Below, piece after piece: positions 46,653-54,594 of a DNA stretch of 64,000 nucleotides. The first letter of the stretch is position 1. Each line of letters begins with the position of its first letter. Made by a program: the position numbers and the translations under genes. Under the pieces are notes generated by a model. It did no database searches. It was not told where the DNA came from and saw nothing but the letters and a program-made list of their open reading frames with translations. The DNA is taken from NCBI GenBank assembly GCA_050633625.1, contig JBOEGW010000003.1, forward strand, positions 248,001 through 312,000, written 5' to 3'. The DNA comes from JBOEGW01 sp050633625. Its GTDB lineage: Bacteria; Pseudomonadota; Alphaproteobacteria; Rhodobacterales; Rhodobacteraceae.

Positions 46653-48410
46653 ATGTCCGAGACTGGCGATCAAAGCAGCGGCAACGCGTATCAGGTGCTT
46701 GCCCGTAAGTACCGGCCAGAGGTCTTTGCCGATCTGGTGGGCCAAGAGGCCATGGTGCGTACGCTCAAAAACGCGTTTGAAGCCGATCGGATTGCGCAAG
46801 CCTTTGTGATGACCGGGATTCGCGGCATCGGCAAAACCACCACAGCACGCATCATTGCCAAGGGGATGAACTGTGTTGGTCCCGATGGCACTGGCGGGCC
46901 GACCGTCGAGCCTTGTGGTGAATGTGAGCCATGTGTCGCGATCGCTGAGGGACGTCACGTGGACGTTATGGAAATGGACGCGGCCTCGCGCACTGGCATC
47001 GGGGACATCCGCGAAATCATTGAAAGCGTGCATTACCGGGCGGCATCAGCGCGCTACAAGATTTACATCATCGATGAGGTGCACATGCTGTCCACCTCCG
47101 CCTTTAACGCCTTGCTCAAAACCCTCGAAGAGCCTCCCGCTCATGTGAAGTTCATCTTCGCGACCACCGAAATTCGCAAAGTGCCCGTGACGGTGCTCTC
47201 GCGCTGCCAGCGGTTTGATTTGCGCCGGATTGAACCTGAGGACATGATCGCGCTGCTCAAGAAAATCGCGGCAAGCGAAGGCGCCGAGATCGCAGAGGAT
47301 GCGCTCGCCTTGATTACCCGCGCGGCAGAAGGCTCAGCGCGCGATGCCACCTCTTTGCTCGATCAATCCATCTCGCACGGCGCAGGCGAAACCACAGCCG
47401 ATCAGGTGCGCGCGATGTTGGGGCTGGCGGACCGAGGCCGGGTGATGGATTTGATGGACATGATCCTCAAAGGCGACGCAGCCGGGGCATTGTCAGAACT
47501 GTCCTCACAATACGCAGACGGGGCCGATCCCATGGCCGTTTTGCGTGATCTGGCCGAGGTGACGCATTGGGTGTCGGTCATCAAAATCACCCCCGAAGCG
47601 GCAGAAGACCCCACCGTCAGCCCCGACGAACGCGCCCGCGGGCAAGCCATGGCGAGCGCTTTGCCGCTGCGCGTCTTGAGCCGAACATGGCAGATGCTCT
47701 TGAAGGCCATCGAGGAAGTCGGCATGGCGCCCAACGCGATGATGGCGGCCGAAATGGCGGTGATCCGGTTGACCCATGTCAGCGATTTGCCAAGCCCGGA
47801 AGACCTGCTCAAAAAGCTCGCAGACACCCCCCCGCCCCCACCACCGGCAGGCGGTGGGGCACCGCAGGGACATGGCGGCGGCGCCAACACCTCCGCGCGT
47901 GGAGGCTTTGTTCCATCGGGGGGCGGAGGCGGCAATGCTGTTCAGGCCTTATCGCTGTCCCCAGAGGACGGGCTTGCCCGGTTTGGCAGGTTTGAAGACG
48001 TTGTCGCCTTGATCCGCGACCACCGCGATGTGCAGCTGTTGGTGCATGTGGAAACCTGTGTGCGGCTTGCCAATTATGCGCCGGGACGCATTGAGTTCAC
48101 CCCAACCCCTGACGCGCCGCGCGATCTCGCCGCGCGCCTTGCCCAGCGGCTACAAGGCTGGACCGGATCGCGCTGGGCCGTGACTGTGGTGAATGAAGCC
48201 GACGCCGCCACCATCGCAGAAACGCGCGACGCCGCCGGATTGGCGCTGGAAGCCGAAGCCCAAAAACACCCTTTGATGCAAGCCGTGATCGCAGCCTTTC
48301 CGGAGGCAAAAATCACCTCTATTCGCACGGCCAAAGAGCTGGAAGCGGAAGCGGCCCAAGACGCCTTGCAAGAGGTCGAAGACGAATGGGATCCGTTTGA
48401 GGACAACTAG
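46653..48410 (+). CDS. dnaX: DNA polymerase III subunit tau (gamma/tau)
   Basis: The product is 585 aa from the ATG at 46653. The frame is open for almost 1.2 kb more upstream, but that part reads through the LLM gene on the other strand. Features: RKYRPEVFADLVGQE, Walker A GIRGIGKTT (55-63), zinc cysteines C74, C88, C91 and C94, DEVHMLS and ARDATSLLDQS. A Pro/Gly-rich linker follows, then the tau C-terminus. It loads the beta clamp. The usual partners ybaB and recR are not downstream. Confidence 0.96.
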   Translation: MSETGDQSSGNAYQVLARKYRPEVFADLVGQEAMVRTLKNAFEADRIAQAFVMTGIRGIGKTTTARIIAKGMNCVGPDGTGGPTVEPCGECEPCVAIAEGRHVDVMEMDAASRTGIGDIREIIESVHYRAASARYKIYIIDEVHMLSTSAFNALLKTLEEPPAHVKFIFATTEIRKVPVTVLSRCQRFDLRRIEPEDMIALLKKIAASEGAEIAEDALALITRAAEGSARDATSLLDQSISHGAGETTADQVRAMLGLADRGRVMDLMDMILKGDAAGALSELSSQYADGADPMAVLRDLAEVTHWVSVIKITPEAAEDPTVSPDERARGQAMASALPLRVLSRTWQMLLKAIEEVGMAPNAMMAAEMAVIRLTHVSDLPSPEDLLKKLADTPPPPPPAGGGAPQGHGGGANTSARGGFVPSGGGGGNAVQALSLSPEDGLARFGRFEDVVALIRDHRDVQLLVHVETCVRLANYAPGRIEFTPTPDAPRDLAARLAQRLQGWTGSRWAVTVVNEADAATIAETRDAAGLALEAEAQKHPLMQAVIAAFPEAKITSIRTAKELEAEAAQDALQEVEDEWDPFEDN

Positions 48411-48465
48411 AGCGGGGCCAAACGCGCAGCTGCGCGTCAGGTCAATCCTTGCCACAACTCCTACA

Positions 48466-48505
48466 CAAGACAAGTCCAGACAAGACAAGGTCAGACAAGA
48501 CAGGG
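48466..48505. repeat. 15-bp tandem repeat at the dnaX-proximal edge of the island
   Basis: CAAGACAAGTCCAGA, CAAGACAAGGTCAGA and a partial CAAGACAGGG are consecutive. They lie between dnaX and the first immunity gene of the accessory region. Confidence 0.75.
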
Positions 48506-48512
48506 CGCCACA

Positions 48513-49265
48513 TCACCCCTTGGCCCAATCGGCCCAGTCTTTGGGGTAGGTTTTCGATCCCTCAAGCAAGCTGTCATCAATGCCCATCGCCGCGGCGGCA
48601 CCAGCGGCTTCGAAGTTCCAATAGCCGACATAGGTGTTGTGTTTGTTGTTGTGGTTCGAGTACCGCGGACTGGTGCTTTTGCGCATCTCCTTGAGCCAGC
48701 CTTTGTCGAATGTATGCAGCGCAGCCTTGCGCTCAAAATCGCTTATCTCTGGGTCCAGCGCCTCCAAAAGCGGCGCGTAGGCGTCCGCCCAGACCAGCGT
48801 GTTCACTGGTGGACGCCCCTCGCCAAGGCCAAGCAGCGCGATGAACCGCTCCCACACAGCATCACGCTCGGGCCAGAAATCCAACGCCTCAACCAAAGGA
48901 CGCGCCTCGTCAGGCGTCAGGCGGCACAGCACAGCAAGGGCGAGATAGCGGGTGCGCATGTCGGTTCCTCCGTGCCAGCCACTCATGGCCTGTTTGGAGG
49001 CCCGGCGGCACGCGTCAACGAAGCCGGGATAAGCCTCCATGAGCAAACTGCGAGCCTGAGCGACGCAGTCAGGAATTGGGGCGCCAGAGGAATAGAGCGC
49101 GTTGGTCAACTTTAAATGATCAGCTTCTAGATCTGCCGTCGGCATAATCATCTTATCCAATGGACGATCCGGCTCCCGCAACAGGTTTCGCGCGAAGTTA
49201 ATCGTCCAATCAAGGTCTTCAAACACCCCTTGCCAGTAGCTTTCATCTTTTCGAGTATCTCTCAT
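48513..49265 (-). CDS. PoNi-type immunity protein (complete copy)
   Basis: The product is 250 aa from the ATG at 49265. It has the two PoNi regions (DUF1910-like N part, DUF1911-like C part), including LTNALYSSGAPIPDC and the C-terminal NTYVGYWNFEAAGAAAAMG with DDSLL and YPKDW. Such proteins block PoNe DNase effectors. The start overlaps the stop of a decayed PoNe tip by four bases (ATGA), as in the intact effector pair. It is the only one of three copies not cut by N. Its cognate toxin is decayed, so it may act as an orphan defence. Confidence 0.88.
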   Translation of the reverse strand: MRDTRKDESYWQGVFEDLDWTINFARNLLREPDRPLDKMIMPTADLEADHLKLTNALYSSGAPIPDCVAQARSLLMEAYPGFVDACRRASKQAMSGWHGGTDMRTRYLALAVLCRLTPDEARPLVEALDFWPERDAVWERFIALLGLGEGRPPVNTLVWADAYAPLLEALDPEISDFERKAALHTFDKGWLKEMRKSTSPRYSNHNNKHNTYVGYWNFEAAGAAAAMGIDDSLLEGSKTYPKDWADWAKG

Positions 49266-49577
49266 AGGTCTTCCTCTCTCCATCTCTGCCCGGTCAAGTC
49301 GTGCCATTCGACCTGACCATCGGGGGTTACAATAAGTACCCCGGAGTCGTAACTTTTCCTAATTTCGGCTGCGCGGCTGCGCCCGACCGCATCTACCAGT
49401 CGCTCTCTAATCCACTTCGGCGACATTTGCAGTGGTCCGTTTTTGAGCGAGTTCAGCGACACCCCCCCCATTTTTCAAAAACTTTAAATCCGTCACAATA
49501 TACGGCCCCGGCGGCGGATTGGGATTGAACCAGACATCGTCGATCCCGGTCTACCCGGTTTGTAGGCCTCAAAGGCT
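49262..49577 (-). pseudogene. Decayed PoNe toxin tip 1
   Basis: In the minus direction the sequence encodes FEAYKPG, then (frame shifted) GIDDVWFNPNPPPGPYIVTD, a G8 tract, and after a shift QMSPKWIRERLVDAVG...WREEDL. This is the C-terminal part of the PoNe nuclease seen at 55872-57566. It lacks the GAFGE segment with the catalytic Glu. Frame is broken at two places: near 49550, and at the G8 tract (49462-49469), where G7 would restore it. The stop overlaps the PoNi start. Confidence 0.8.
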
Positions 49578-49593
49578 GGTCCGGGCGACCATC

Positions 49594-49800
49594 CCCGCTC
49601 CGCTAGTCTCTGCCCCTACTGCGCCTTGGCCCAGTCCGCCCAGTCTTTAGGGTAGGTCTTGGACTTTGACATTACGCTGTCGTCGACGCCAAGCAGCACG
49701 GCCGCCGCCGCCGCTTCAAAATTCCAATACCCTGCATAGAGGTCGTGTTTGCTCAGGTGGCTTTTGTAAAACGGGTTAGACGAGCCGCGCATTTCTGTGA
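49594..49800 (-). repeat. 207-bp direct repeat, copy 1 (PoNi 3' end)
   Basis: This stretch and 55312-55518 are almost identical (a few differences, for example near 49686 and 49790). It covers the PoNi C-terminus, stop codon and about 22 bases beyond. It runs into an N block in both places. Confidence 0.9.
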
Positions 49801-50218
49801 NNNNNNNNNNNNNNNNNNNNNNNNNNNNNNNNNNNNNNNNNNNNNNNNNNNNNNNNNNNNNNNNNNNNNNNNNNNNNNNNNNNNNNNNNNNNNNNNNNNN
49901 NNNNNNNNNNNNNNNNNNNNNNNNNNNNNNNNNNNNNNNNNNNNNNNNNNNNNNNNNNNNNNNNNNNNNNNNNNNNNNNNNNNNNNNNNNNNNNNNNNNN
50001 NNNNNNNNNGCCGAAAGACAGTCCTCCTCAGGCGCGCCAGACGAATAAAGGGCGGAGACGAGGGCGAATTGATGACGTTGAAGATTGTATGCGTCGCCTA
50101 CTCTGTTGTCGAACGCTTCCGGAGCGCCGAGTAGGCGAGCAAGTATTTTATCGATTAGCTTTTTCTTGGAGAGGAGGTAGCTTTCCCAATAGATTTGATC
50201 TTTGACAACATCTCTCAT
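49616..50218 (-). CDS. PoNi-type immunity protein, copy 1 (interrupted by N)
   Basis: The N-terminal part (MRDVVKDQIYWESY ... RHQFALVSALYSSG) and the C-terminal part (EMRGSSNPFYKSHL ... YAGYWNFEAAAAAVLLGVDD) flank 209 unknown bases. By comparison with the complete copy at 48513, about 120 residues should lie in the gap, i.e. about 360 bases, so the N run looks too short. The start overlaps the stop of toxin tip 2 by four bases. The N-terminal 35 residues differ from the other copies. Confidence 0.85.
   Translation of the reverse strand: MRDVVKDQIYWESYLLSKKKLIDKILARLLGAPEAFDNRVGDAYNLQRHQFALVSALYSSGAPEEDCLSXXXXXXXXXXXXXXXXXXXXXXXXXXXXXXXXXXXXXXXXXXXXXXXXXXXXXXXXXXXXXXXXXXXXXXXTEMRGSSNPFYKSHLSKHDLYAGYWNFEAAAAAVLLGVDDSVMSKSKTYPKDWADWAKAQ
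49801..50009. other. Assembly gap (209 N) inside a PoNi copy
   Basis: The gap is bounded by ...CATTTCTGTGA on the left and GCCGAAAGACAG on the right, exactly as the second gap at 55519-55666. This is the mark of a repeat that the assembler could not resolve. Confidence 0.95.
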
Positions 50219-50535
50219 AGGTCTTCATCTCTCCAGGTTCTGTTTGCGAGACTTTTTTCACTTACCGTGCCGTTCTTGTCTATGCGCAAGATAGATGCTT
50301 CATGGTTGCGCGCGATTTCATCGGCGAGATCTTCACCCACCGCGTCATCCAATCGATCCCTGATCCACTTCGGGGACATTTGCAGTGGTCCTTTTTAGAG
50401 TGAGTTCAGCGACACCCCCCCCCCACCTTTCGAAAACTTTGAATCCGTCACAATATACGGCCCCGGCGGCGGATTGGGATTGAACCAGACATCGTCGATC
50501 CCGTTCAGCCCCGGTTTGTAGGCCTCAAAGGGCGT
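50215..50535 (-). pseudogene. Decayed PoNe toxin tip 2
   Basis: It reads PFEAYKPGLNGIDDVWF..., VTDSKFSKGGGG (over a G10 tract, in frame), VSLNSL, then an in-frame TAA (50395-50397), then KGPLQMSPKWIRDRLDDAVG...TWRDEDL. The frame is the same on both sides of the stop, so one nonsense change inactivates it. About 50 bases encoding the QMSPKW region are nearly identical to the intact effector. It lacks the N-terminal part of the nuclease domain. Confidence 0.8.
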
Positions 50536-50545
50536 TCGGCTTGCC

Positions 50546-50889
50546 GTGTGTGCGGGCCCATGCGACGAGGTCGGAGGGGGAGTGTTCGTGATCCCGAAAG
50601 CTGCTGTCATCAAGGTCGAGCATGATCACAAGGGCGATGAGGTGTTGTACATCCGCTCAGCCCCGGAGTTGGCCCGCGATCAGTTCACTCCGATCAGCAA
50701 GCCGAGCTCGATGAGATCGGAGCCTATCGGCACACGAATGCCAAGGCTTTCAACGTGGATTTTGGGGTATTCCATTTCCAAGAGGTCAAGCATACGGTCC
50801 TCAAGGGCTTCATCGAGGATGAGTTTGGTGAGGCCCCACCGATCCCGCGCTCACAATGGTGGTGGAAAAAAAACAAGGGACGCAAGTAG
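50546..50889 (+). pseudogene. Broken gene fragment on the opposite strand, unknown family
   Basis: Frame one reads VFVIPKAAVIKVEHDHKG...APELARDQ and then loses sense. Another frame continues QAELDEIGAYRHTNAKAF...SQWWWKKNKGRK-stop. The two join exactly if 14 bases between two copies of CGATCAG (at about 50679 and 50693) are removed. A 14-base insertion or duplication thus broke it. The family is not recognised; a 5' end is missing, so it may be a displaced toxin or phage-like fragment. Confidence 0.6.
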
Positions 50890-50929
50890 CGTGACCCGGA
50901 AGCAAACGCAGAGAGGGTCCTGAAAGACC

Positions 50930-51985
50930 ATGAAGGCTATAATTCATATTGGCACCGAAAAAACCGGCACCACATCCATACAAGAGACTCTTCAGAAAAA
51001 TGTAGATAGCCTGATGGGCGCTGGTTTCTGTTATCCAAAGACATTCTTTAATGGAAATCACACCAAGATCGCCGTTTTCTCGATGGAAGACGATAAAATC
51101 GACATGAGAAAACGAAAGCATAAGGTGATTTCCGCAGAACAGGTTTCGGCCTTTCGAAGCCAGTTCGAGGTTGAATTTTCGCACGAAATAGAGGGGTTGT
51201 CGCCATCAACCACTGTTTTGATCGTAAACGAGCATCTTAGCAGGCTGCGCGAGAAAAGCGAAGTAGAGCGACTGCGCAGCTTCCTGCTAAAGTACTTTGA
51301 CGAAATTGAGGTCATAATATATTTGCGCCGGCAAGACAAATTGATGCGCAGCATGTATTCTACAGTAATTAAAGTCGGCGACATTCGTGAAAATATTTTT
51401 CCAATTTATGAAGAAAGCAAGCAGGGCGATTTCGTTACGTTTGATTACCGCCGCGTCATGGATTTGTGGAGCGAAGTGTTCGGTAGGGAATTGATATCCG
51501 CAAGGCTATTTGAACGAAAGCTCTTGCATTCTGAAGACGTTGTGTTGGATTTCTTGCGTATTTGTGGCGTCCCAACAGAAACGGAAATCGAAACGGTTAA
51601 GGCAAACGAAAGTTTATCACCTGAAGCTCTGGTCGCGCTTCGCGAGTTAAACAAGCATATTCCGAAGGAATTTCGCGAGAACTTGGGGCCAATTTTTTCT
51701 CGACTTTTTCCCGGCAGCGGGCAGGCAGCCCTAAGACATGAAGCTCAGGAATTTCTAGGATATTTTGAAGAGAGCAATCGCTACGTTGCAAAAAAATTCT
51801 TTGACCGAGACGCGCTGTTTGACGATATTCAGGACCACGAGTATCAAGTGAAAAACAATCACACTGAGGAAGTGACGGTTGCTCAGGTTAGCGAAATTTT
51901 TGCTAAAATTTATACTGAGAAGGTGAAGCAGAGCAGGCGCGCCCTCCGGAAGTTGAAGAAACAGGTTCACGACCCCAAGAGTTGA
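50930..51985 (+). CDS. Sulfotransferase-like P-loop protein
   Basis: The product is 351 aa. The start MKAIIHIGTEKTGTTSIQ is the phosphate-binding loop of PAPS-dependent sulfotransferases, with conserved TTS. A later region, VIIYLRRQDKLMRSMY, resembles the R-x-x-x-x-x-S 3'-phosphate site. It ends in a Lys-rich helix. Base use is clearly AT-richer than neighbours, and it is the only intact plus-strand gene in the array, so recent transfer is likely. Substrate may be a surface glycan. Confidence 0.78.
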   Translation: MKAIIHIGTEKTGTTSIQETLQKNVDSLMGAGFCYPKTFFNGNHTKIAVFSMEDDKIDMRKRKHKVISAEQVSAFRSQFEVEFSHEIEGLSPSTTVLIVNEHLSRLREKSEVERLRSFLLKYFDEIEVIIYLRRQDKLMRSMYSTVIKVGDIRENIFPIYEESKQGDFVTFDYRRVMDLWSEVFGRELISARLFERKLLHSEDVVLDFLRICGVPTETEIETVKANESLSPEALVALRELNKHIPKEFRENLGPIFSRLFPGSGQAALRHEAQEFLGYFEESNRYVAKKFFDRDALFDDIQDHEYQVKNNHTEEVTVAQVSEIFAKIYTEKVKQSRRALRKLKKQVHDPKS

Positions 51986-52015
51986 TCAATACGACTTCAG
52001 AATTGCCCCGCCATG

Positions 52016-52384
52016 TTACCGGGCCTTTTTACTTGTCGGCATTTCCAACGAATTTTCGGTGCATCCGCTCCAACGGCTGGTGTCTTTGTCTTCGAACAGG
52101 GTTTTGAACTGGCCGGTGCTGCGGTCAAATTGCAAAAGCATACGGACCGGGAAAGGCGTGTCGCCGTAAATATCGGAAAGATAGGACGCCAATACAGGAC
52201 CGAACTCGAAGTCATCGGCAACGATCGACGTGAATTGACCAGTCGAATCGTAAGTATACCCTGAATTCGACGACACCTCTCCTTCGTCACTCAATCCAAT
52301 TACGATAGAAAAAGACTGCCAATTATCATGTTGCGGGTCAAAAGTTTCCACGATTGTAGTGATTACTTCGCTCATAGTGCTCAT
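52016..52384 (-). CDS. Immunity-like protein, paralog 1 (altered C-terminus)
   Basis: The product is 122 aa. It shares with the gene at 52976 the NWQSFS start region, NSGY-YD motif and the block FPVRMLLQFDRSTGQFKTLF plus EDKDTSRW. After that point it ends in an unrelated basic tail (SGCTENSLEMPTSKKAR), where the paralog has a conserved ending. The pattern recalls YezG/DUF600-type immunity proteins, but that link is weak. The start could also be at 52375. Confidence 0.6.
   Translation of the reverse strand: MSTMSEVITTIVETFDPQHDNWQSFSIVIGLSDEGEVSSNSGYTYDSTGQFTSIVADDFEFGPVLASYLSDIYGDTPFPVRMLLQFDRSTGQFKTLFEDKDTSRWSGCTENSLEMPTSKKAR
52074..52165 (-). repeat. 92-bp direct repeat, copy 1
   Basis: This segment, inside the immunity-like gene at 52016, matches 53043-53134 with one mismatch, 969 bases apart. 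The surrounding coding sequence is much less alike, which suggests gene conversion or recent recombination. Confidence 0.9.
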
Positions 52385-52414
52385 TTTGCATATGCCTTTT
52401 GCATGTCACGCGCC

Positions 52415-52948
52415 TCATTCCCTGCCCGTAATTTCCTCAGGCGCGTACTCAAAAAACTCGTCCAACTTGAAGGTCATCTCCATGCCAAACTTGGACAATA
52501 GCCCCACACTGCCAGATGATTTCCAGTCTGAGCGCACCGTCATGCGCACACCGATGCTTTCAAAAAGGTAATCCGCACCGGACATCAGCATGACCTCCTC
52601 GTTCTTGGCGAGATCAAGGGCCACCGCTGCTCGGTTGGTCGCGAACACATTGACACCGCCGATCATGAGCCTGTCCTTTTTGTGTTGCAGGTGAATTTCG
52701 GCCATAACGCCATCGACAAAACCCAACTCGGGTCTCTCGTTCGTTGTCGCGCTGTCTGGCCAAGACAGCTGCTCGCAGCGTTTGAGGTTTGCAACGTAGG
52801 CGGCGCCCATCACATCTTCATCGAGATACATCGACAACAGATCATATCTGTTTTGCTGGCTTTCTGGCGGCCCCAACAGCGCAATTGCCTCCGGGATGCT
52901 CATGCCAAATGTGAGCGGTCCAAAGTGCGAAAAAGGCGTGAAATCCAT
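52415..52948 (-). CDS. Unrecognised protein in the immunity array
   Basis: The product is 177 aa with a GGAGG site before the start. It opens MDFTPFSHFGPLTFGMSIPE, a start typical of small bacterial immunity-like proteins, and has no signal peptide or membrane segment. It lies between two paralogous immunity-like genes. A protective role is inferred only from this position. Confidence 0.6.
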   Translation of the reverse strand: MDFTPFSHFGPLTFGMSIPEAIALLGPPESQQNRYDLLSMYLDEDVMGAAYVANLKRCEQLSWPDSATTNERPELGFVDGVMAEIHLQHKKDRLMIGGVNVFATNRAAVALDLAKNEEVMLMSGADYLFESIGVRMTVRSDWKSSGSVGLLSKFGMEMTFKLDEFFEYAPEEITGRE

Positions 52949-52975
52949 GGCGCTAATTCCTCCGAATTGAATGGG

Positions 52976-53353
52976 TCATTCGTCAAACCTTGGGCGCATG
53001 CGGTCGATATAGCCGTGAATGTCCGCCGGGGTGACGGCCCAGCGGCTGGTGTCTTTGTCTTCGAACAGGGTTTTGAACTGGCCGGTGCTGCGGTCAAATT
53101 GCAAAAGCATACGGACCGGGAACGGCGTGTCGCCATAGACCCCTTCTAGATAGGCGTGCATTGCGGGTCTGAGGCCGTAAACATTTACTGCGATCGCGGT
53201 AAACGCCCCGTTCGCATCATAGGCATAGCCAGAATTTCCATTCAATTTCCCCGATTGGTTGACCTCTAAAACAAGGGAAAAACTCTGCCAATTGACAGAC
53301 TCGTCTTCCAGATCAGCGGCAATTGCACTAATCACCCCTGAAATATCACTCAT
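52976..53353 (-). CDS. Immunity-like protein, paralog 2
   Basis: The product is 125 aa. Compared with the gene at 52016 it keeps the ending after EDKDTSRW (AVTPADIHGYIDRMRPRF), which is probably the original C-terminus. No signal peptide is visible, so it acts in the cytoplasm. A YezG/DUF600-like fold is possible from the W-x-SF-L and L-x-F-D-R-S-T-G-x-F patterns; this is tentative. Confidence 0.62.
   Translation of the reverse strand: MSDISGVISAIAADLEDESVNWQSFSLVLEVNQSGKLNGNSGYAYDANGAFTAIAVNVYGLRPAMHAYLEGVYGDTPFPVRMLLQFDRSTGQFKTLFEDKDTSRWAVTPADIHGYIDRMRPRFDE
53043..53134 (-). repeat. 92-bp direct repeat, copy 2
   Basis: Partner of 52074-52165 with a single mismatch; it covers the codons for FPVRMLLQFDRSTGQF and following residues. 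Confidence 0.9.
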
Positions 53354-53383
53354 CTTCCATATCTTTCTTACATGTCGCGGCGC

Positions 53384-54112
53384 TCATTTGATGTCTCCAA
53401 ACGTGCCTTCGGTGACTTGCGAAATGCTGGGCGTGATCACCTTCACGCCTTCAAACTCCAAGTCCGGGACTCCAAGGTTCAAAATCCGACTCTGGCTCAT
53501 GCGAATGCTCCTAGCATCCCCTTCCTCGGTCTTTGAGCCCGCAACATAGATCGTAGACACATCCGGCCATGTATGGCGTTCGCTGGTCTCCCAGTTTACC
53601 CAGCCACCCGACCCTACAAGAATACGCTCGGTCACGAGGGGCTTTGGGTTTTCGACGCTCGGATCAACCACGAAGTTGAACCCGAATGTTCCGCCTTCTG
53701 GATAGTAAAGCTCGACCCAATTGAACCGCGCGGAAAGCGGTGCGCCAAACAACCTGTCCCCCTCGCGCAGCGCCGCGCGTTTTTGGTTATCGGGGTCCGC
53801 ATCCGCCAGATTGACACCCTCAAGCGCCTTCCACTCGTCTTCGGGGATGGGAATGGAGGCAACGATCACCCCGCCGCCCTCGGACAAAAGAGGCTCGCCT
53901 ATATAAAGGGTGACGTGGCCGCGCAGTTGGGTTGCCCTCCTAATCTCCTCTGCTTTGGCGTATTTTAGCGCCCCAACGAAGATGACCGTTACCCATGTCG
54001 CGCAATAAAGGACAAAAAGGGCGAAAATACCCCAAAGGATTTTGCGTTTCAAAAGGCTATCCTTCACATGAAAAATATCAACTTGGGACCGTTTATAATA
54101 GGACGATACCAA
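53384..54112 (-). CDS. Membrane-anchored protein of unknown function
   Basis: The product is 242 aa from a TTG at 54112, which lies 6 bases after AAAGGAGGG; the longer frame from 54139 would contain that ribosome site. One membrane helix (ILWGIFALFVLYCATWVTVI, about 25-44) is followed by a periplasmic domain of about 190 residues. No family is recognised. A membrane-anchored periplasmic protein inside an immunity array could protect against an envelope-targeting toxin, but this is only context. Confidence 0.6.
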   Translation of the reverse strand: MVSSYYKRSQVDIFHVKDSLLKRKILWGIFALFVLYCATWVTVIFVGALKYAKAEEIRRATQLRGHVTLYIGEPLLSEGGGVIVASIPIPEDEWKALEGVNLADADPDNQKRAALREGDRLFGAPLSARFNWVELYYPEGGTFGFNFVVDPSVENPKPLVTERILVGSGGWVNWETSERHTWPDVSTIYVAGSKTEEGDARSIRMSQSRILNLGVPDLEFEGVKVITPSISQVTEGTFGDIK

Positions 54113-54172
54113 CGTGCGCCCTCCTTTCCTAGGTGTCAAACCTTGGGCATGTTTGGTCGATCTGGCGCTAAA

Positions 54173-54592
54173 CTATAGCTCCTGTTTACTCTTTAAGTAC
54201 GCAAGCGCCTCTTCGCTCCCTTCAAAAACGTCTTCGCCCTCAATCATATAAGCGCGAAGCAAGAACTTGACCGCTGCTTCTTCATCGCCTGCCGTAAGGA
54301 ACCCCTCACCGAGACGCAGCAAAACAAGCGGATTGATATGGCCATCCGGGCTGGCATAGGCGTTTTGAAACGCGTCCATCGCGGCTTGATCGTCCTCGAT
54401 CTCCAAATAGGCTTCGCCAATGGACGCAAAGAGCCAGAGCGCCTCCGGGTTTTGCGTTTTGGGATCGGGAAGCAGATCCAACCCTTCTTGCCATTTGGCA
54501 ATGGCGCCTTGCGGATTGTTTTCATCATCCAGCAAGACGTTTCCTTCCATCGCCAGACGGTCGATGCGTTCGTCAAGGTCATCGAGCTCCAT
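54173..54592 (-). CDS. TPR-like protein, probable immunity factor (second of pair)
   Basis: The product is 139 aa from the ATG at 54592, two bases after the previous stop. Helical TPR-like repeats are visible: GAIAKWQEGLDLLPDP, SIGEAYLEIEDDQAAMDAF and LGEGFLTAGDEEAAVKFL. It shares the W-x-x-x-LDLLPDPKT type motif with its neighbour. TPR-like immunity proteins are known for several contact-dependent toxins; the function here is inferred. Confidence 0.7.
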   Translation of the reverse strand: MELDDLDERIDRLAMEGNVLLDDENNPQGAIAKWQEGLDLLPDPKTQNPEALWLFASIGEAYLEIEDDQAAMDAFQNAYASPDGHINPLVLLRLGEGFLTAGDEEAAVKFLLRAYMIEGEDVFEGSEEALAYLKSKQEL

Positions 54593-54594
54593 CG

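Noticed and set aside
47805..47865. Possible programmed frameshift in dnaX (AAAAAG followed by a CCACCG/CGGTGG hairpin)
   Set aside because: The heptamer is C AAA AAG, not A AAA AAG, the hairpin is about 20 bases away, and the -1 frame has no early stop, so a gamma product is not supported.
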